Below are positions 42,412-51,487 of a stretch of 64,000 nt of DNA, piece by piece. The notes under the pieces were generated by a model. It had not been told where the DNA came from. It ran no database searches and saw nothing but the letters and a program-made list of their open reading frames with translations. This stretch comes from Bog-473 sp963706555 (lineage in GTDB: Bacteria; Actinomycetota; Acidimicrobiia; Acidimicrobiales; RAAP-2). The position numbers were made by a program, and so were the translations under genes. Each line of letters begins with the position of its first letter. Position 1 is the stretch's first letter. The DNA lies in assembly GCA_963706555.1 (NCBI GenBank), contig OY970164.1, positions 3,224,001-3,288,000 on the forward strand, in the 5' to 3' direction.

Positions 42412-42738
42412 GGACACAGCGTAGGGCATGGGGGACGCAATTTCCCGTGCCGTGGGTGCGGGGTGCGAGGGGCACGGCGAGCGGGAAGAGTCCGGACACG
42501 GCAACACGCACGGCAGTCGGCTTCTTGTTGAGATTGGATGACTCTTTCGTCGTACCTCGCATCCCCGGGATTTTCGAGAGCTGTGGAGGACGGGGACATT
42601 GGAGGACATCGGGACGCCCGCCTCCGGGCCCGAGAGTGGCTGGCACGCTCGATGCCGCGGCTGCCCGAGGGCGCCGACGATCAATCGCTCTTGCAGGACG
42701 ACGGGTACGGGCTGCGCGCACGCGACCTGCGTCGCCCG
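42412..42738. other. 327-bp region between genes, with an acyl-CoA dehydrogenase remnant
   Basis: Between the start of the dehydrogenase pseudogene and the end of the amidohydrolase at 42739. No intact gene. The right part holds the fragment described at 42595-42738; the left part shows nothing recognisable. Confidence 0.5.
42595..42738 (+). pseudogene. N-terminal fragment of an acyl-CoA dehydrogenase gene
   Basis: One frame reads ARLRAREWLARSMPRLPEGADD and then LLQDDGYGLRARDLRR, resembling the first helices of acyl-CoA dehydrogenases such as the intact gene at 1367 (KARTWLAENMPR...HISRCRELQR). The similarity stops where the amidohydrolase gene ends on the other strand. I read it as the 5' remnant of a dehydrogenase gene cut off by a rearrangement. 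The match is short and by eye, so this is a moderate claim. Confidence 0.4.
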
Positions 42739-43932
42739 TCAGAGCGGCAGGACAGCCTCGGGCAGCGGGTGCCGGTAGAGCTTGGCCGCGTTCTCGCTGC
42801 ACATCATCCGCAACTCATTGTTGGGGATGTGGCCCCAGAGTTTCTCGATCACGAGTTGCGTGTCGGGCCAGGTGCCGTCGCCGTGGGGGAAGTCCGTCTC
42901 CATCATGATGTTCTCGACGCCGATGCGGTAGCGGGTGTCGATCGTCGAGGGGTCGTCGATGGTGCAGAACGAGAAGTTGCGCTTGACGATGTCCGCCGGC
43001 CGCTCGTCCCACCCGGCGCCGTACCCCGAGCGGTCGATCAGGTTGTCGAGGCGGTCGAGCAGCATTGCGACCCAACCGATCCCGCCCTCGCTCATGGCGA
43101 TCTTGAGGGTCGGGTTCTCGTAGGGGTATCCGGACCAGAGCCATTCCGCGCACGACGCCAGCGACAGCTGACCGAAGAGCGTGGCACCGAGTTGTAGTCC
43201 CGGTGCGCCCGTGGGGATGTCGAGGCCGCCCGAGCTGCCCACGTGGAGCGACACCACGGTGTCGGTTTCCACGCAGGCGCGGAAGATGGGGTCCCAGTGG
43301 GCGCGCTCCCACAAGTTGGGCAAGCCGATCAGATGGGGGCGTTCGGGCATGCTGATGCCGGTGAAGCCACGATCGGCGTTGCGGTGGATCTCCGCCACAG
43401 CGGTCTCGGGGTCACTGAGAAAGGCGATCCCGAGCGGAATGATACGGGTGGGATGCGCCAGGTACCACTCCTCGTAGAGCCAGTCGTTCCACGCCCGGAT
43501 GCAGGCCTTCCCGAGCTCAGGGTCCTTGGCGTTGAAGAACACCCGGCCGCAGAAGCCCGTGATCATCGACGGGAAGTTGACTGCGGCCCAGATGCCGTTG
43601 ATGTCCATGTCCCGTACGCGTGCGTCGACGTCATAACAACTCGGGCGCATCTGATCGAAGCGGAAGGGCTCGAATCTCTGCGTGGGGCGTCGACCGGCGA
43701 TGGCGTTCATGCCCGCCTGGGTGAAGAGCTCGTCTTCGAACCTCCAGATCTGCTGTCCCTGGGGGGTGTCGATCACCTGCGGTGCACGGTCCTGCAGACT
43801 GGCTGGGAGTCGACCCTCGAAGGTGTGCGGTGGTTCGACGACGTGATCGTCGACTGAGATCACCGTGTACCTCACCTCCCGGGGCAACGGCTCGGGGAGG
43901 AACAATTCCTCTGACAGTTCGAACTCTTCCAT
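42739..43932 (-). CDS. amidohydrolase-2 family protein
   Basis: 397 residues; ATG at 43932 behind GGGGGTG. An in-frame start as far up as 44235 would read through a palindrome and into the next gene. VISVDDHVVEPPHTFEGRLP at the N-terminus and VENIMMETDFPHGDGTWPDTQ near the C-terminus match the amidohydrolase at 6945 closely, so the two are paralogues. CVETDTVVSLHVGSSGG contributes a central His. Metal-dependent hydrolase or decarboxylase; substrate unknown. A 24-bp palindrome lies 100 bp before its start. Confidence 0.87.
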   Translation of the reverse strand: MEEFELSEELFLPEPLPREVRYTVISVDDHVVEPPHTFEGRLPASLQDRAPQVIDTPQGQQIWRFEDELFTQAGMNAIAGRRPTQRFEPFRFDQMRPSCYDVDARVRDMDINGIWAAVNFPSMITGFCGRVFFNAKDPELGKACIRAWNDWLYEEWYLAHPTRIIPLGIAFLSDPETAVAEIHRNADRGFTGISMPERPHLIGLPNLWERAHWDPIFRACVETDTVVSLHVGSSGGLDIPTGAPGLQLGATLFGQLSLASCAEWLWSGYPYENPTLKIAMSEGGIGWVAMLLDRLDNLIDRSGYGAGWDERPADIVKRNFSFCTIDDPSTIDTRYRIGVENIMMETDFPHGDGTWPDTQLVIEKLWGHIPNNELRMMCSENAAKLYRHPLPEAVLPL

Positions 43933-44031
43933 CGCACACCCCCAACGTCGGCTGTCCAGGCGTTTCGCTCCGACGAGATTTCGTCGCTCACCGTCGATTA
44001 CCCGGTACATCCCGTGCCCGGTAGATCCCGG

Positions 44032-44055
44032 AACGATGAAGTGTACTTCATCGTT
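44032..44055. promoter_or_regulatory. 24-bp palindrome, arms AACGATGAAGT / ACTTCATCGTT
   Basis: Two perfect 11-base arms around a GT centre, between the start of the amidohydrolase at 43932 and the end of the DUF35 gene at 44123, both on the minus strand. Size and symmetry suit a dimeric repressor (TetR or GntR type). The sequence is unrelated to the TTRGGC-type sites, so a different regulator is implied. A weak terminator is the alternative. Confidence 0.55.
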
Positions 44056-44122
44056 TTCCTGCTCAACGTGCCCGCGCGCGCCCGGCCGAATGAATGGGCA
44101 TGCCCGAAGGGGATCTGCTCGT

Positions 44123-44557
44123 TCAGCTACCCGCGGGAGCCGTCGATGGGTGGAAGTAGGGGAGCGTGATGGTGTCGCTCGCCGGGTGAAATTCGACTTC
44201 GACCCGCATCCCGGCCTCCAGGTCGGTGTCCTCACAGCCGATCATGGCCGACATGAGGAACGCTCCCTCGCCGAGCTCGATGATGGCAGGGGCGTAGGGC
44301 ACGACGAACGCAGGATGTTGCGGGCGCCAGACCACGGTCCAGCTGTAGAGCGAGCCCTTGCCGGCGCTGCGCTCCCAATTCAACGCGCGACTGTGGCAAT
44401 GCGGGCAGATCGCACTGGGCCGGGTGGGGATGGTCCCGCAGACGTCGCAGCGTTGAAAGCGGATCTCTCCCTCGCTGCATCCGTCCCAGTACGGCTGAGA
44501 GAGGCGGCCGGGGTGAGGTGCCGGGATCCCCGGCTTCTGTGTCTGGAGGAATGTCAT
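44123..44557 (-). CDS. DUF35 OB-fold, zinc-ribbon protein (acyl-CoA-associated)
   Basis: 144 residues; ATG at 44557 in an ATGA overlap with the thiolase-like gene. RFQRCDVCGTIPTRPSAICPHCHS has the Cys-x2-Cys-x10-Cys-x2-Cys zinc ribbon, then an OB-fold (KGSLYSWTVVWRPQHPAFVVPYAPAIIELGEGAFLMSAMIG). In Ltp2-type aldolases and related hydratases this module binds the acyl-CoA and is needed for activity. Its coupling to a thiolase-like gene mirrors the fused protein at 37338. Confidence 0.9.
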   Translation of the reverse strand: MTFLQTQKPGIPAPHPGRLSQPYWDGCSEGEIRFQRCDVCGTIPTRPSAICPHCHSRALNWERSAGKGSLYSWTVVWRPQHPAFVVPYAPAIIELGEGAFLMSAMIGCEDTDLEAGMRVEVEFHPASDTITLPYFHPSTAPAGS

Positions 44558-45720
44558 GGGCGCTCGCTTCCGACGAGGAGCACATCGGTGAAGAGTGCTC
44601 CAGCTCCACCGTTCGAGGAGATGGAAACTGCAGCGTCGGGGACCTGCATGGTCTCGCACGATCCGCGCACCTGCTCGACGGACCGAATGACGCGCTGGAG
44701 GAGTTGGGCTGCGTGTCCGGCGTGTCCGAAGGACATGAGGCCGCCGTCAGTGGTGATCGGGAGCGACCCACCAGGGGCGATGTGACCGTCGGCGACGAAC
44801 GGCCCGCCCTCGCCGTCCCCGCAGAACCCGAAGGCCTCCAACTGGCGGATGATCTCGAAGGAGAACGGGTCGTAGAACTCGGCCACGTCCACGTCGGATG
44901 GTTGCAGGCCTGCCATGGCGAAGGAGCGTCGGGCGGCACGACGACCGACAAAGCCGTTGGGTATGTCCGGGTCGTTGCTGCCGCGCATGTCCCAGCGAGG
45001 AGCGATGTGGTACGAGGGACCCATCGCGTCTCCGGCGCCACCGAGGATCCACGCCGGCGTCGATGCGAGGTCCGGCACGCGGTCGGCATGGGCCAGGACC
45101 AGGCCGCAGGCGCCCTCGGATGTCGTGGAGCAGTCCAGGAGGTGGTAGGGATCAGCCACCATGCGCGAGGCGAGAATGTCGTCCGGCGTATAGGGGCCGC
45201 GACCGAAGTAGACGGCTTTGGGGTTGACACTGCCGTTGTTGCGAATCGTGGCGGCGACGATCGCCATCTGCTCGGGTGTGGTCCCGTAGGTGAGCATGTG
45301 CCGACGGGCGATGAGTGCGAACTCGGCCGCGGTGAAAAGGCCGTAGCCGACGACGAACTCATGCGCCGGCCTGGTCCACGGGGCGGTCGCGGTCCGATCG
45401 GTGTAGACACCCGCTCCACCGGCCGCCATGAGAACCACGTCGGATTGTCCCGTGGCGATGAGCGCGGCAGCGTCGAGGACCGATGTGATGCGGGGGAGCA
45501 TGCCGCGAATGGTGGCCGGTCCGAGACCGAGGGCCAGGACGTCCTCTGAGGAGAACTGCGTGCAGACTGCGTCCACGTCGCTCGGGGTCATTCCGGCGTC
45601 GGCCAACGCGCCGAGTGCGCCCTCGAGTTCGATCGAGGCCGAGTCGTGCCCGGGGAGTTCACGAGCCTGCACCGTGTTGTAGACGCCGACGATTGCGACG
45701 TCTCTGAATGGGTGGGGCAT
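44554..45720 (-). CDS. thiolase-like (SCP2/Ltp2-type) protein
   Basis: 388 residues from the ATG at 45720. RDVAIVGVYNTVQARELPGHD opens the domain; the region of the thiolase nucleophile, VVLMAAGGAGVYTDR, has no Cys; the C-terminal part has VAEFYDPFSFEIIRQLEAFGFCGDGEGGPFV and LPITTDGGLMSFGHAG, both features of the Ltp2 aldolase group. With its coupled DUF35 subunit it probably forms a heteromeric retro-aldolase (or a related lyase) that shortens a side chain at the CoA ester level. Distinct from but parallel to the fusion at 37338. Confidence 0.87.
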   Translation of the reverse strand: MPHPFRDVAIVGVYNTVQARELPGHDSASIELEGALGALADAGMTPSDVDAVCTQFSSEDVLALGLGPATIRGMLPRITSVLDAAALIATGQSDVVLMAAGGAGVYTDRTATAPWTRPAHEFVVGYGLFTAAEFALIARRHMLTYGTTPEQMAIVAATIRNNGSVNPKAVYFGRGPYTPDDILASRMVADPYHLLDCSTTSEGACGLVLAHADRVPDLASTPAWILGGAGDAMGPSYHIAPRWDMRGSNDPDIPNGFVGRRAARRSFAMAGLQPSDVDVAEFYDPFSFEIIRQLEAFGFCGDGEGGPFVADGHIAPGGSLPITTDGGLMSFGHAGHAAQLLQRVIRSVEQVRGSCETMQVPDAAVSISSNGGAGALFTDVLLVGSERP

Positions 45721-45842
45721 GGAGGGGGATTCTGGCAGGGATTTTGGTGAGGCGCGGGCTAGAGTGCCATCCGTCAGCGAATTGACCTGATGGCGGCCAA
45801 CTGGCGCGCCGGTCGTGTGCGGAGGGGACAGGGTCGAACGAC

Positions 45843-47264
45843 ATGGCATCACATGCACCAGGCGAAGAGATCCGGTCCCAACTGGACCATCCGGTCCTCG
45901 ATGCAGACGGTCACACCCTCGAGTTCGGGCCACTCCTCTCGGACTACCTGCGCGAGGACGGGGTGGCCGACGACCTGGCCGGCGTCTTCGAAGGGATGCC
46001 GATCTTCTCGACCCGCTGGCGCGATCTGTCGCCGGAGGAGCGCGTGCGAACTCGCGCCTATCGATCGGTGTGGTGGTGGCACCCGACACAGAACACGCGG
46101 GATCTGGCGACCGCCTATCTTCCCGAGTTGCTCTACCGGCGATTGGACGAGCTCGGAATCGACCTCTCCATCGTGTATCCGTCGATCGGCCTCATGTTTC
46201 CCCTCGTCGACCACGACGATCGACGTCGCGGCTCGTGCCACAGCCTCAACCGCTACCACGCTGAGTTGTTCAAGCCGTATGCCGACCGCATGCTGCCGGT
46301 CGCGGTCATTCCCATGCACACGCCGGAGGAGGCGATCGCTGAGCTGGATCACGCTGTGGGGGAGCTGGGGTTTCGTGCGGTCACCATGGCCGGCTACGTC
46401 AAGCGCGACTGGGCCAATGGCAATGTACCGAAGGAGGGCGAGGGCCCGGCGTGGCTCGACCTCATCGGCATTGACAGCGTGCACGACTACGACCCGGTCT
46501 GGCGCCGATGCGTGGAACTCGGTGTCGCCCCGACATTCCACTCGGGATCGCAGACACTCGGATTCCGCCAGTCAAATTCGAATTACGTCTTCAATCATCT
46601 CGGCAATTTCGCCGCTGGGGCCGAGGCCATCTGCAAGGCGCTCTTCCTGGGCGGTGTGCCACGTCGATTCCCCGAGCTCTCCTTCGGCTTCTTGGAGGGT
46701 GGCGTGGGATGGGCCACCCAGCTCTACATCTCGCTGGTCAGCTATTGGGAGAAGCGGAATGTGGACGCCATCCAGCGCTACAACCCCGCCGCTGTGGACA
46801 TGGACCTGCTGACCGATCTGTTCGGTCAATTCGGGGAGAGATTCGCCCAGGGGGACGGCTTCGACCTTCGCAACGCGCTGGGAATCGGGATGACCGAGTC
46901 CGATGAATTCGTGGACGAATGGGCGGCAGCCGAGATCAAGACAGCCGAGGACATCGCAACCTTGTTCGCCGATCCGTTCTACTTCGGCTGCGAAGCTGAT
47001 GATCCGATGGTGTCGCTCGCGTTCGACACCGGCTTGGAGCCCTTCGGGTCGACTTTGAACGCAATGTTCAGTTCCGATGTGAGCCATTGGGACGTCGTCG
47101 ACATGCGGGAGATCCTTCCCGAGGCGTACGAACTCGTGGAACACGGCCGGATCACGACAGCGCAGTTCGAGCGCTTCACCTATGGCAATGCGCATCGGTT
47201 CTACACGACGGGGAACCCGTCATTCTTCTCGGGAACCGTGATGGAAGGCAACGCGCCGACTTGA
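45843..47264 (+). CDS. amidohydrolase-2 family protein, long form
   Basis: 473 residues, the longest of the six amidohydrolase-2 proteins here. HPVLDADGHTLEFGPLL is the first metal motif (DxH), and an insertion around PLVDHDDRRRGSCHSLNRYHAELFKPYADRMLPVAVIPMHTPEEA covers the barrel entrance. The metal-site Asp near the C-terminus appears as SSDVSHWDVVDMREILPEA rather than DYPH, which is a recognised subgroup difference. Followed 28 bp later by a VOC protein, probably co-transcribed; both could handle a ring-cleavage product. Confidence 0.85.
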   Translation: MASHAPGEEIRSQLDHPVLDADGHTLEFGPLLSDYLREDGVADDLAGVFEGMPIFSTRWRDLSPEERVRTRAYRSVWWWHPTQNTRDLATAYLPELLYRRLDELGIDLSIVYPSIGLMFPLVDHDDRRRGSCHSLNRYHAELFKPYADRMLPVAVIPMHTPEEAIAELDHAVGELGFRAVTMAGYVKRDWANGNVPKEGEGPAWLDLIGIDSVHDYDPVWRRCVELGVAPTFHSGSQTLGFRQSNSNYVFNHLGNFAAGAEAICKALFLGGVPRRFPELSFGFLEGGVGWATQLYISLVSYWEKRNVDAIQRYNPAAVDMDLLTDLFGQFGERFAQGDGFDLRNALGIGMTESDEFVDEWAAAEIKTAEDIATLFADPFYFGCEADDPMVSLAFDTGLEPFGSTLNAMFSSDVSHWDVVDMREILPEAYELVEHGRITTAQFERFTYGNAHRFYTTGNPSFFSGTVMEGNAPT

Positions 47265-47292
47265 AGCGACCCGCATGCGCCGGGGGCGCCGG

Positions 47293-48288
47293 GTGATAGG
47301 GGATCTCTACCATCTGCTCCACGCCGGCGACGACCTGGGGCCGATGGACGAGTGGTACGACGAGGTCTTCACGCCGCGCCGCGGGATCCTCGATGACGAC
47401 TACTTCGCACCGCAGGCCCGTCAGGCTTCGATGGTCGCCATTGCGGACTGCATTGTCGAGGCGATGGCACCCCGCAAGGACGTTGCCGGCTGGGAGTTGA
47501 CCCCGATGGGGAAGTTCAATTCCCGCTTCGGGAACCACTGGCACTCCGTCGCCTTCTACACCGATGACGTCGGTGCCCTTTGGGATCGACTCATCGACCG
47601 CGGCATTCGAGTCGTCAAGGGTGGGAAACCCGAGCAGGGCGACGGTGGGCGTCCCGGGCCGTTCACGCCCATCTACACCCATCCCCGTGACACCGTCACA
47701 CAGCTCGAGTTCGCGCGACAACGCCCGCGTGAGCACGCACGGGACTTTGCTGCATCGGGCGAGGTCGACCCGCGCTACCTGCCGGGTTGGTCGAGCGCGT
47801 GGTGGAGCACGAATCACCCGCTCGGGATCGAACGGTTGAGCTACATCACGGTTGTGGCAGACGACGAAGCAAAGGCCCGTCGGGTCTTTCTTGACGTGCT
47901 CGGGGGAACGCTTCTCGCCGAGAGCCATTCACCTTTGACCGAGACCCGAGATCTGTACCTCGCACTGGGCACGCAGACCGTGCTCCAGCTCTCGTTTCCC
48001 GACAACGCGACGTCGCTTGCCGGCAGCGATCTGGCGATGAACGGCGAGTCTCTCCATGCGGTTGCGTTCACTGTCAGCGACCTGAATGTGGCCGCTGACT
48101 TCCTGATGACGAAGGGGCTCTCGATCGCGGGTCGGGACGATCAGACCATCCTCGTTGATCCGGCGACAAGTTTCGGTGCGCCCTATCGATTTACGACCTT
48201 GCGGCTGCCGGGAGACCCGCGGGACACGGCCCCCGGCTCACCCCGGGGTCCGGGTCCCCTTACCCCGTCCGCTGGAGCACGTCGCTAG
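47293..48288 (+). CDS. two-module VOC superfamily protein
   Basis: 331 residues from a GTG at 47293 behind GGGGGCG; an ATG at 47275 is possible. The first module has DLYHLLHAGDDLGPMDEWYDEVF and GNHWHSVAFYTDDVGALWDRLIDRGIRV; the second has LSYITVVADDEAKARRVFLDVLGGTLLAES and LHAVAFTVSDLNVAADFLMTKGL. Two paired modules of this kind make a complete metal-binding cavity as in extradiol dioxygenases and epimerases. I cannot assign the reaction. Ends with a Pro/Gly-rich tail. Confidence 0.82.
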   Translation: MIGDLYHLLHAGDDLGPMDEWYDEVFTPRRGILDDDYFAPQARQASMVAIADCIVEAMAPRKDVAGWELTPMGKFNSRFGNHWHSVAFYTDDVGALWDRLIDRGIRVVKGGKPEQGDGGRPGPFTPIYTHPRDTVTQLEFARQRPREHARDFAASGEVDPRYLPGWSSAWWSTNHPLGIERLSYITVVADDEAKARRVFLDVLGGTLLAESHSPLTETRDLYLALGTQTVLQLSFPDNATSLAGSDLAMNGESLHAVAFTVSDLNVAADFLMTKGLSIAGRDDQTILVDPATSFGAPYRFTTLRLPGDPRDTAPGSPRGPGPLTPSAGARR

Positions 48289-48330
48289 CCTGGCCGGGAC
48301 GGCGCACGCGGGCGGCCAGGGGAGGGGTAC

Positions 48331-48828
48331 ATGACACGGCAGTACCGAAGAGTGATAAACGGCAAGACGGCGGAGGGATCGTGGGGCGTCCTCGAGGACG
48401 GCGAGGCCGGGGCGCGCGAGAGCTACGACGTCGAAGACGGGCAGTTTGACATCGTGCACTTTTGGAACGTGGCCACCCTGTCGCTGGAGACAACGGACCG
48501 ATCCGAGACGTCCCGCTTGGCGGACATCTTCACGTTGCCTCCGGGATCGAGCAAGTTCTTCATCGAGTCGATGCCGTCGACGGTGGAACCGACCGGGTGG
48601 CACCGTACGAACACCATCGACTACGAGTACATCGTCTCGGGCCGGATCGACCTGCTCATGGAGGACGGATCCTCCGTGACGCTCGACGCAGGCGATGTGA
48701 ACGTGCAACTCGGCGGGATGCATCAGTGGTGGAACCACTACGGGGAGCCCTGCGTCCTCGCCATCGTGATGGTCGGCGTCCCGAGCGACGATCCTCCCGG
48801 GATACCTGATTCGCCGGCCGCGCCTTGA
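48331..48828 (+). CDS. cupin domain protein
   Basis: 165 residues; ATG at 48331 after GGGGAGGGG. The C-terminal half is a single cupin: HRTNTIDYEYIVSGRIDLLMEDGSSVTLDAGDVNVQLGGMHQWWNHYGEPCVLAIVMVG, with motif 1 partly kept (one His, Glu in DYEYIVSG) and motif 2 keeping a His (GGMHQWWN). A reduced metal site suggests binding or weak catalysis. The N-terminal half is less typical. Same strand as the VOC gene, 42 bp downstream. Confidence 0.82.
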   Translation: MTRQYRRVINGKTAEGSWGVLEDGEAGARESYDVEDGQFDIVHFWNVATLSLETTDRSETSRLADIFTLPPGSSKFFIESMPSTVEPTGWHRTNTIDYEYIVSGRIDLLMEDGSSVTLDAGDVNVQLGGMHQWWNHYGEPCVLAIVMVGVPSDDPPGIPDSPAAP

Positions 48829-49118
48829 AGGGCCCGCTGGCCTGCCCTGTTGTCGTGCCGGCTGCTCCAGGCCTGATTTGAGAATACAGTGTACGAATTA
48901 AAGTGGTTGTGCGGACGTGACAGGCCGAACCTGGAGCCGTGTGTGGCCGGTCCACCGCGCCGGGGCCGAAATTGCCGGTCCGACGCGGAATGTGGGAACG
49001 TCCGGCTGGGCCGGCGGGGGCATTTACCGCCGACACGTACCGCGCGGGACGCAGACGACGAACAAATGGCAAACGGACGCACCATGACAGACGACAGCAC
49101 TGTAAACGGGAGGACGAC
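48829..49118. other. 290-bp intergenic region before an acyl-CoA synthetase
   Basis: An AT-rich island at about 48876-48908 (with TACAGTGTA) stands out from the GC-rich surroundings and may be the promoter of the synthetase. No TTRGGC-type site and no gene were seen. Confidence 0.4.
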
Positions 49119-50624
49119 ATGACATCGGTCTTGACGGAAGGCGTGCCTTTCGGCACCCAGATCCGCCGGATCGCAGAGGCGGATCCCGAGGGGATCGGCG
49201 TGATCTTCGCGGCAGAGGACGGCACCGAGCGCGAGGTGACGTGGCGCGAATTGGACGAGCGCTCGACGCAATTGGCCCATGTGTTCGTGGACCAGGGCCT
49301 GACAGTGGGCGACATCCTGGCTGTGTGCATCCGCAATTCGCCGGAGCACCTCATGGCGTGCTTCGCGGGCTGGAAAGCCGGGGCGGCGGTGGTGCCGATG
49401 CGCTGGGACCTTCCTGAGTGGGAGCGCGGTCGCGTCCTGGCCACCATGAAGCCCAAGCTCATCGTCGATGCCGAGCATCTCGGCTACATCGAAGAGAGCC
49501 TCGCCGCCTCCACGACGCCCCTGCCCGACGTCGTCCCTCCACGCGGCTGGGGGGTGTGCAGCTCGGGATCGACCGGGACGCCCAAGGTGATCATGATGAA
49601 CGGCGAGGGTCTCTTCTACGCCGCAACCGGCATGAACATGATCGTGGAATCCTTCGGCCCGCTGCCCCAACCCCAGCGGGTGCTGGTGCCCGCGCCGCTT
49701 TACCACACCAACGGCTTCACGGCGACGAGGAACCTCATGGCCGGTGAGGCGATCGTGCTGCTCGAGCGCTTCAACGCACCACGGATTCTCGACCTCATCG
49801 AGAAATACAGGGTGACGGGTTTCATCGGTGCCACGCCGATGCTGCAACGCCTGGCGCAGGTGCCCGACATCGACCAGCGTGACCTCTCCTCGCTCGACTG
49901 GGTGCAGCAGGGCGCCTCGTTGTTGCCCCTGTGGCTCGGCCGCCGTTGGTGTGACCTCGTCGGGCCCGAGCACTTCTTCCTGAGCTACGGGGCATCGGAG
50001 GGGCACGGCCTCGTGTGTTGCCGGGGGGACCAGTGGCTGGCCCATCCCGGCACGTTGGGTTTGCCCTTCGGCGAGTCCGAGGTGAAGATCCTCGACGCCG
50101 ATGGCACCGAGCTTCCGACCGGCGAGGTGGGGGGCATCTACCTGCGCACGCCGACGGGTCCCGCGGCGTCCTACGTCGGTGACAACGTCACGCAGCTGAC
50201 GAAGACCGACGATGGTTTCGTGACGGTGGGGGATCTGGGGTGGCTCGATGAGGACGGCTACCTGTACATGGCCGACCGCCGCGTCGACATGATCGTCACC
50301 GGGGCGGCCAACGTCTACCCGGCCGAGGTCGAGGCCGCCCTGAGCGAACACCCTCAGATCCTCGACGTGGTCGTCATCGGGCTGCGCGATCCCGAATGGG
50401 GGCGCCGGGTGCATGCCATCGTGCAGCCGGCCGATAGCGCCAACCCACCCGACGAGGCGGACATCATCTCGTTCGCCAAAGACCGGGTCGCCCCGTACAA
50501 GGTGCCCAAGACCGTTGAGTTCGTCGAGTCCCTGCCGCGGAGCGACGCCATGAAACTGAGCCGGCAGGCGCTCGTGCTCGAACGCGACGGGCCCGATCCC
50601 GAGGAGGGCCAGGCCACGGCCTAG
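49119..50624 (+). CDS. AMP-forming acyl-CoA synthetase
   Basis: 501 residues; ATG at 49119 after GGGAGG. The P-loop-like motif CSSGSTGTPKVI is at about residue 147, the YGASEG motif (A5) near 290, GDLGWLDEDGYLYMADRRVDMIV (A7-A8) follows, and the catalytic Lys region is LPRSDAMKLSR near the end. Activates a carboxylic acid to its acyl-CoA with ATP, the entry step for the CoA-dependent degradation encoded around it. Acid specificity is not predictable from sequence by eye. Confidence 0.9.
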   Translation: MTSVLTEGVPFGTQIRRIAEADPEGIGVIFAAEDGTEREVTWRELDERSTQLAHVFVDQGLTVGDILAVCIRNSPEHLMACFAGWKAGAAVVPMRWDLPEWERGRVLATMKPKLIVDAEHLGYIEESLAASTTPLPDVVPPRGWGVCSSGSTGTPKVIMMNGEGLFYAATGMNMIVESFGPLPQPQRVLVPAPLYHTNGFTATRNLMAGEAIVLLERFNAPRILDLIEKYRVTGFIGATPMLQRLAQVPDIDQRDLSSLDWVQQGASLLPLWLGRRWCDLVGPEHFFLSYGASEGHGLVCCRGDQWLAHPGTLGLPFGESEVKILDADGTELPTGEVGGIYLRTPTGPAASYVGDNVTQLTKTDDGFVTVGDLGWLDEDGYLYMADRRVDMIVTGAANVYPAEVEAALSEHPQILDVVVIGLRDPEWGRRVHAIVQPADSANPPDEADIISFAKDRVAPYKVPKTVEFVESLPRSDAMKLSRQALVLERDGPDPEEGQATA

Positions 50625-50726
50625 CCGTTCACGGGAGTTCTCAGGCGCGGTGCGTCGTCGCCGCTGGGGCCCTGGTGCCCGAATTCTCACACCGAGCGGA
50701 TTGAACGAGGGGGCTACGGTTCGCAG

Positions 50727-51379
50727 ATGGAGATGGACACGCAACATCCCGATACCGGATTCGATCTTGCCGCCGTGGACAAGCTCCTGACCTCGACACG
50801 GTCGGTCCGCAAACGACTGGACTTCGGGCGCCCGGTCCCGCTCGAGGTCGTCACGGAGTGTCTTCGTATCGCCCTGCAGGCGCCGACCGGCAGCAACGCC
50901 CAGAGATGGCGTTGGGTCGTGGTGACCGATCCCGAGGTGCGGCACGGGTTGGCCGATCTCTATCGCCCGCCCGCTCCCGAGAAGCGTCTTGAGCCGAAGA
51001 TGCCCAGCACGCCCCAGCAGGACCGGATGATGGATTCTGCGCAGTACCTGCTGCACCACATCCACGAGGTGCCCGTCATGGTCGTGCCCTGCATCGAGGA
51101 CTCGGGGGCCCCGCCGGATGGGCGCCGTCGATCTATCCCGCGGTCTGGAGCTTCATGCTCGCCCTCCGTAGCCGGGGGCTCGGCTCGGTGATCACGACCG
51201 TGACCTTGTACCACCGGCAGGAGGCGGCGGCGCTCCTCGGGATCCCCGACGGCTACATCCAGTCCTGCATGCTCCCTGTGGCGTATTACACGGGGGACGA
51301 TTTCAAGCCGGCGGTCCGACGCCCGCTGGAGGAGGTCTGTTTCATGAACCGGTGGGGTGAGGCCCTGAAGGCCGACTGA
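50727..51379 (+). pseudogene. nitroreductase family protein, frameshifted
   Basis: The first part has LLTSTRSVRKRLDFGRPVPLEVVTECLRIALQAPTGSNAQRWRWVVVTD, the FMN-binding start of nitroreductases. After about 131 codons the frame breaks at the GGG run 51120-51122; inserting one G restores GAPSIYPAVWSFMLALRSRGLGSVITT through to the stop at 51379. The restored protein is about 217 residues, normal for the family. The rest is free of stops, so this is recent damage or a consensus error. Function: flavin-dependent reductase, NAD(P)H-driven. Confidence 0.82.
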
Positions 51380-51487
51380 CGGGTGCCCGAAGGCGACCGC
51401 CCCCGCCGGTCCGGGGACCGGATCCTCCCGGCGCGCGGATGGTAGGCAGGGGGCGGACACAAGAGCGAGAGGCGAGGTGGGAGCGAC

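Noticed and set aside
48886..48894. TACAGTGTA palindrome as an operator
   Set aside because: Only four bases per arm and a single occurrence; mentioned only as part of an AT-rich promoter region.
48738..51065. 775-codon open frame on the minus strand opposite the cupin and acyl-CoA synthetase genes
   Set aside because: It is the antisense of two well-recognised proteins. Long antisense frames without stops are expected at this GC content, and its translation has no recognisable domain.
50727..51379. Programmed frameshifting in the nitroreductase (and the four other broken genes)
   Set aside because: No slippery heptamer with a downstream structure is seen, the families are never known to need it, and the direction differs between genes. 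Consensus error or mutation is simpler.
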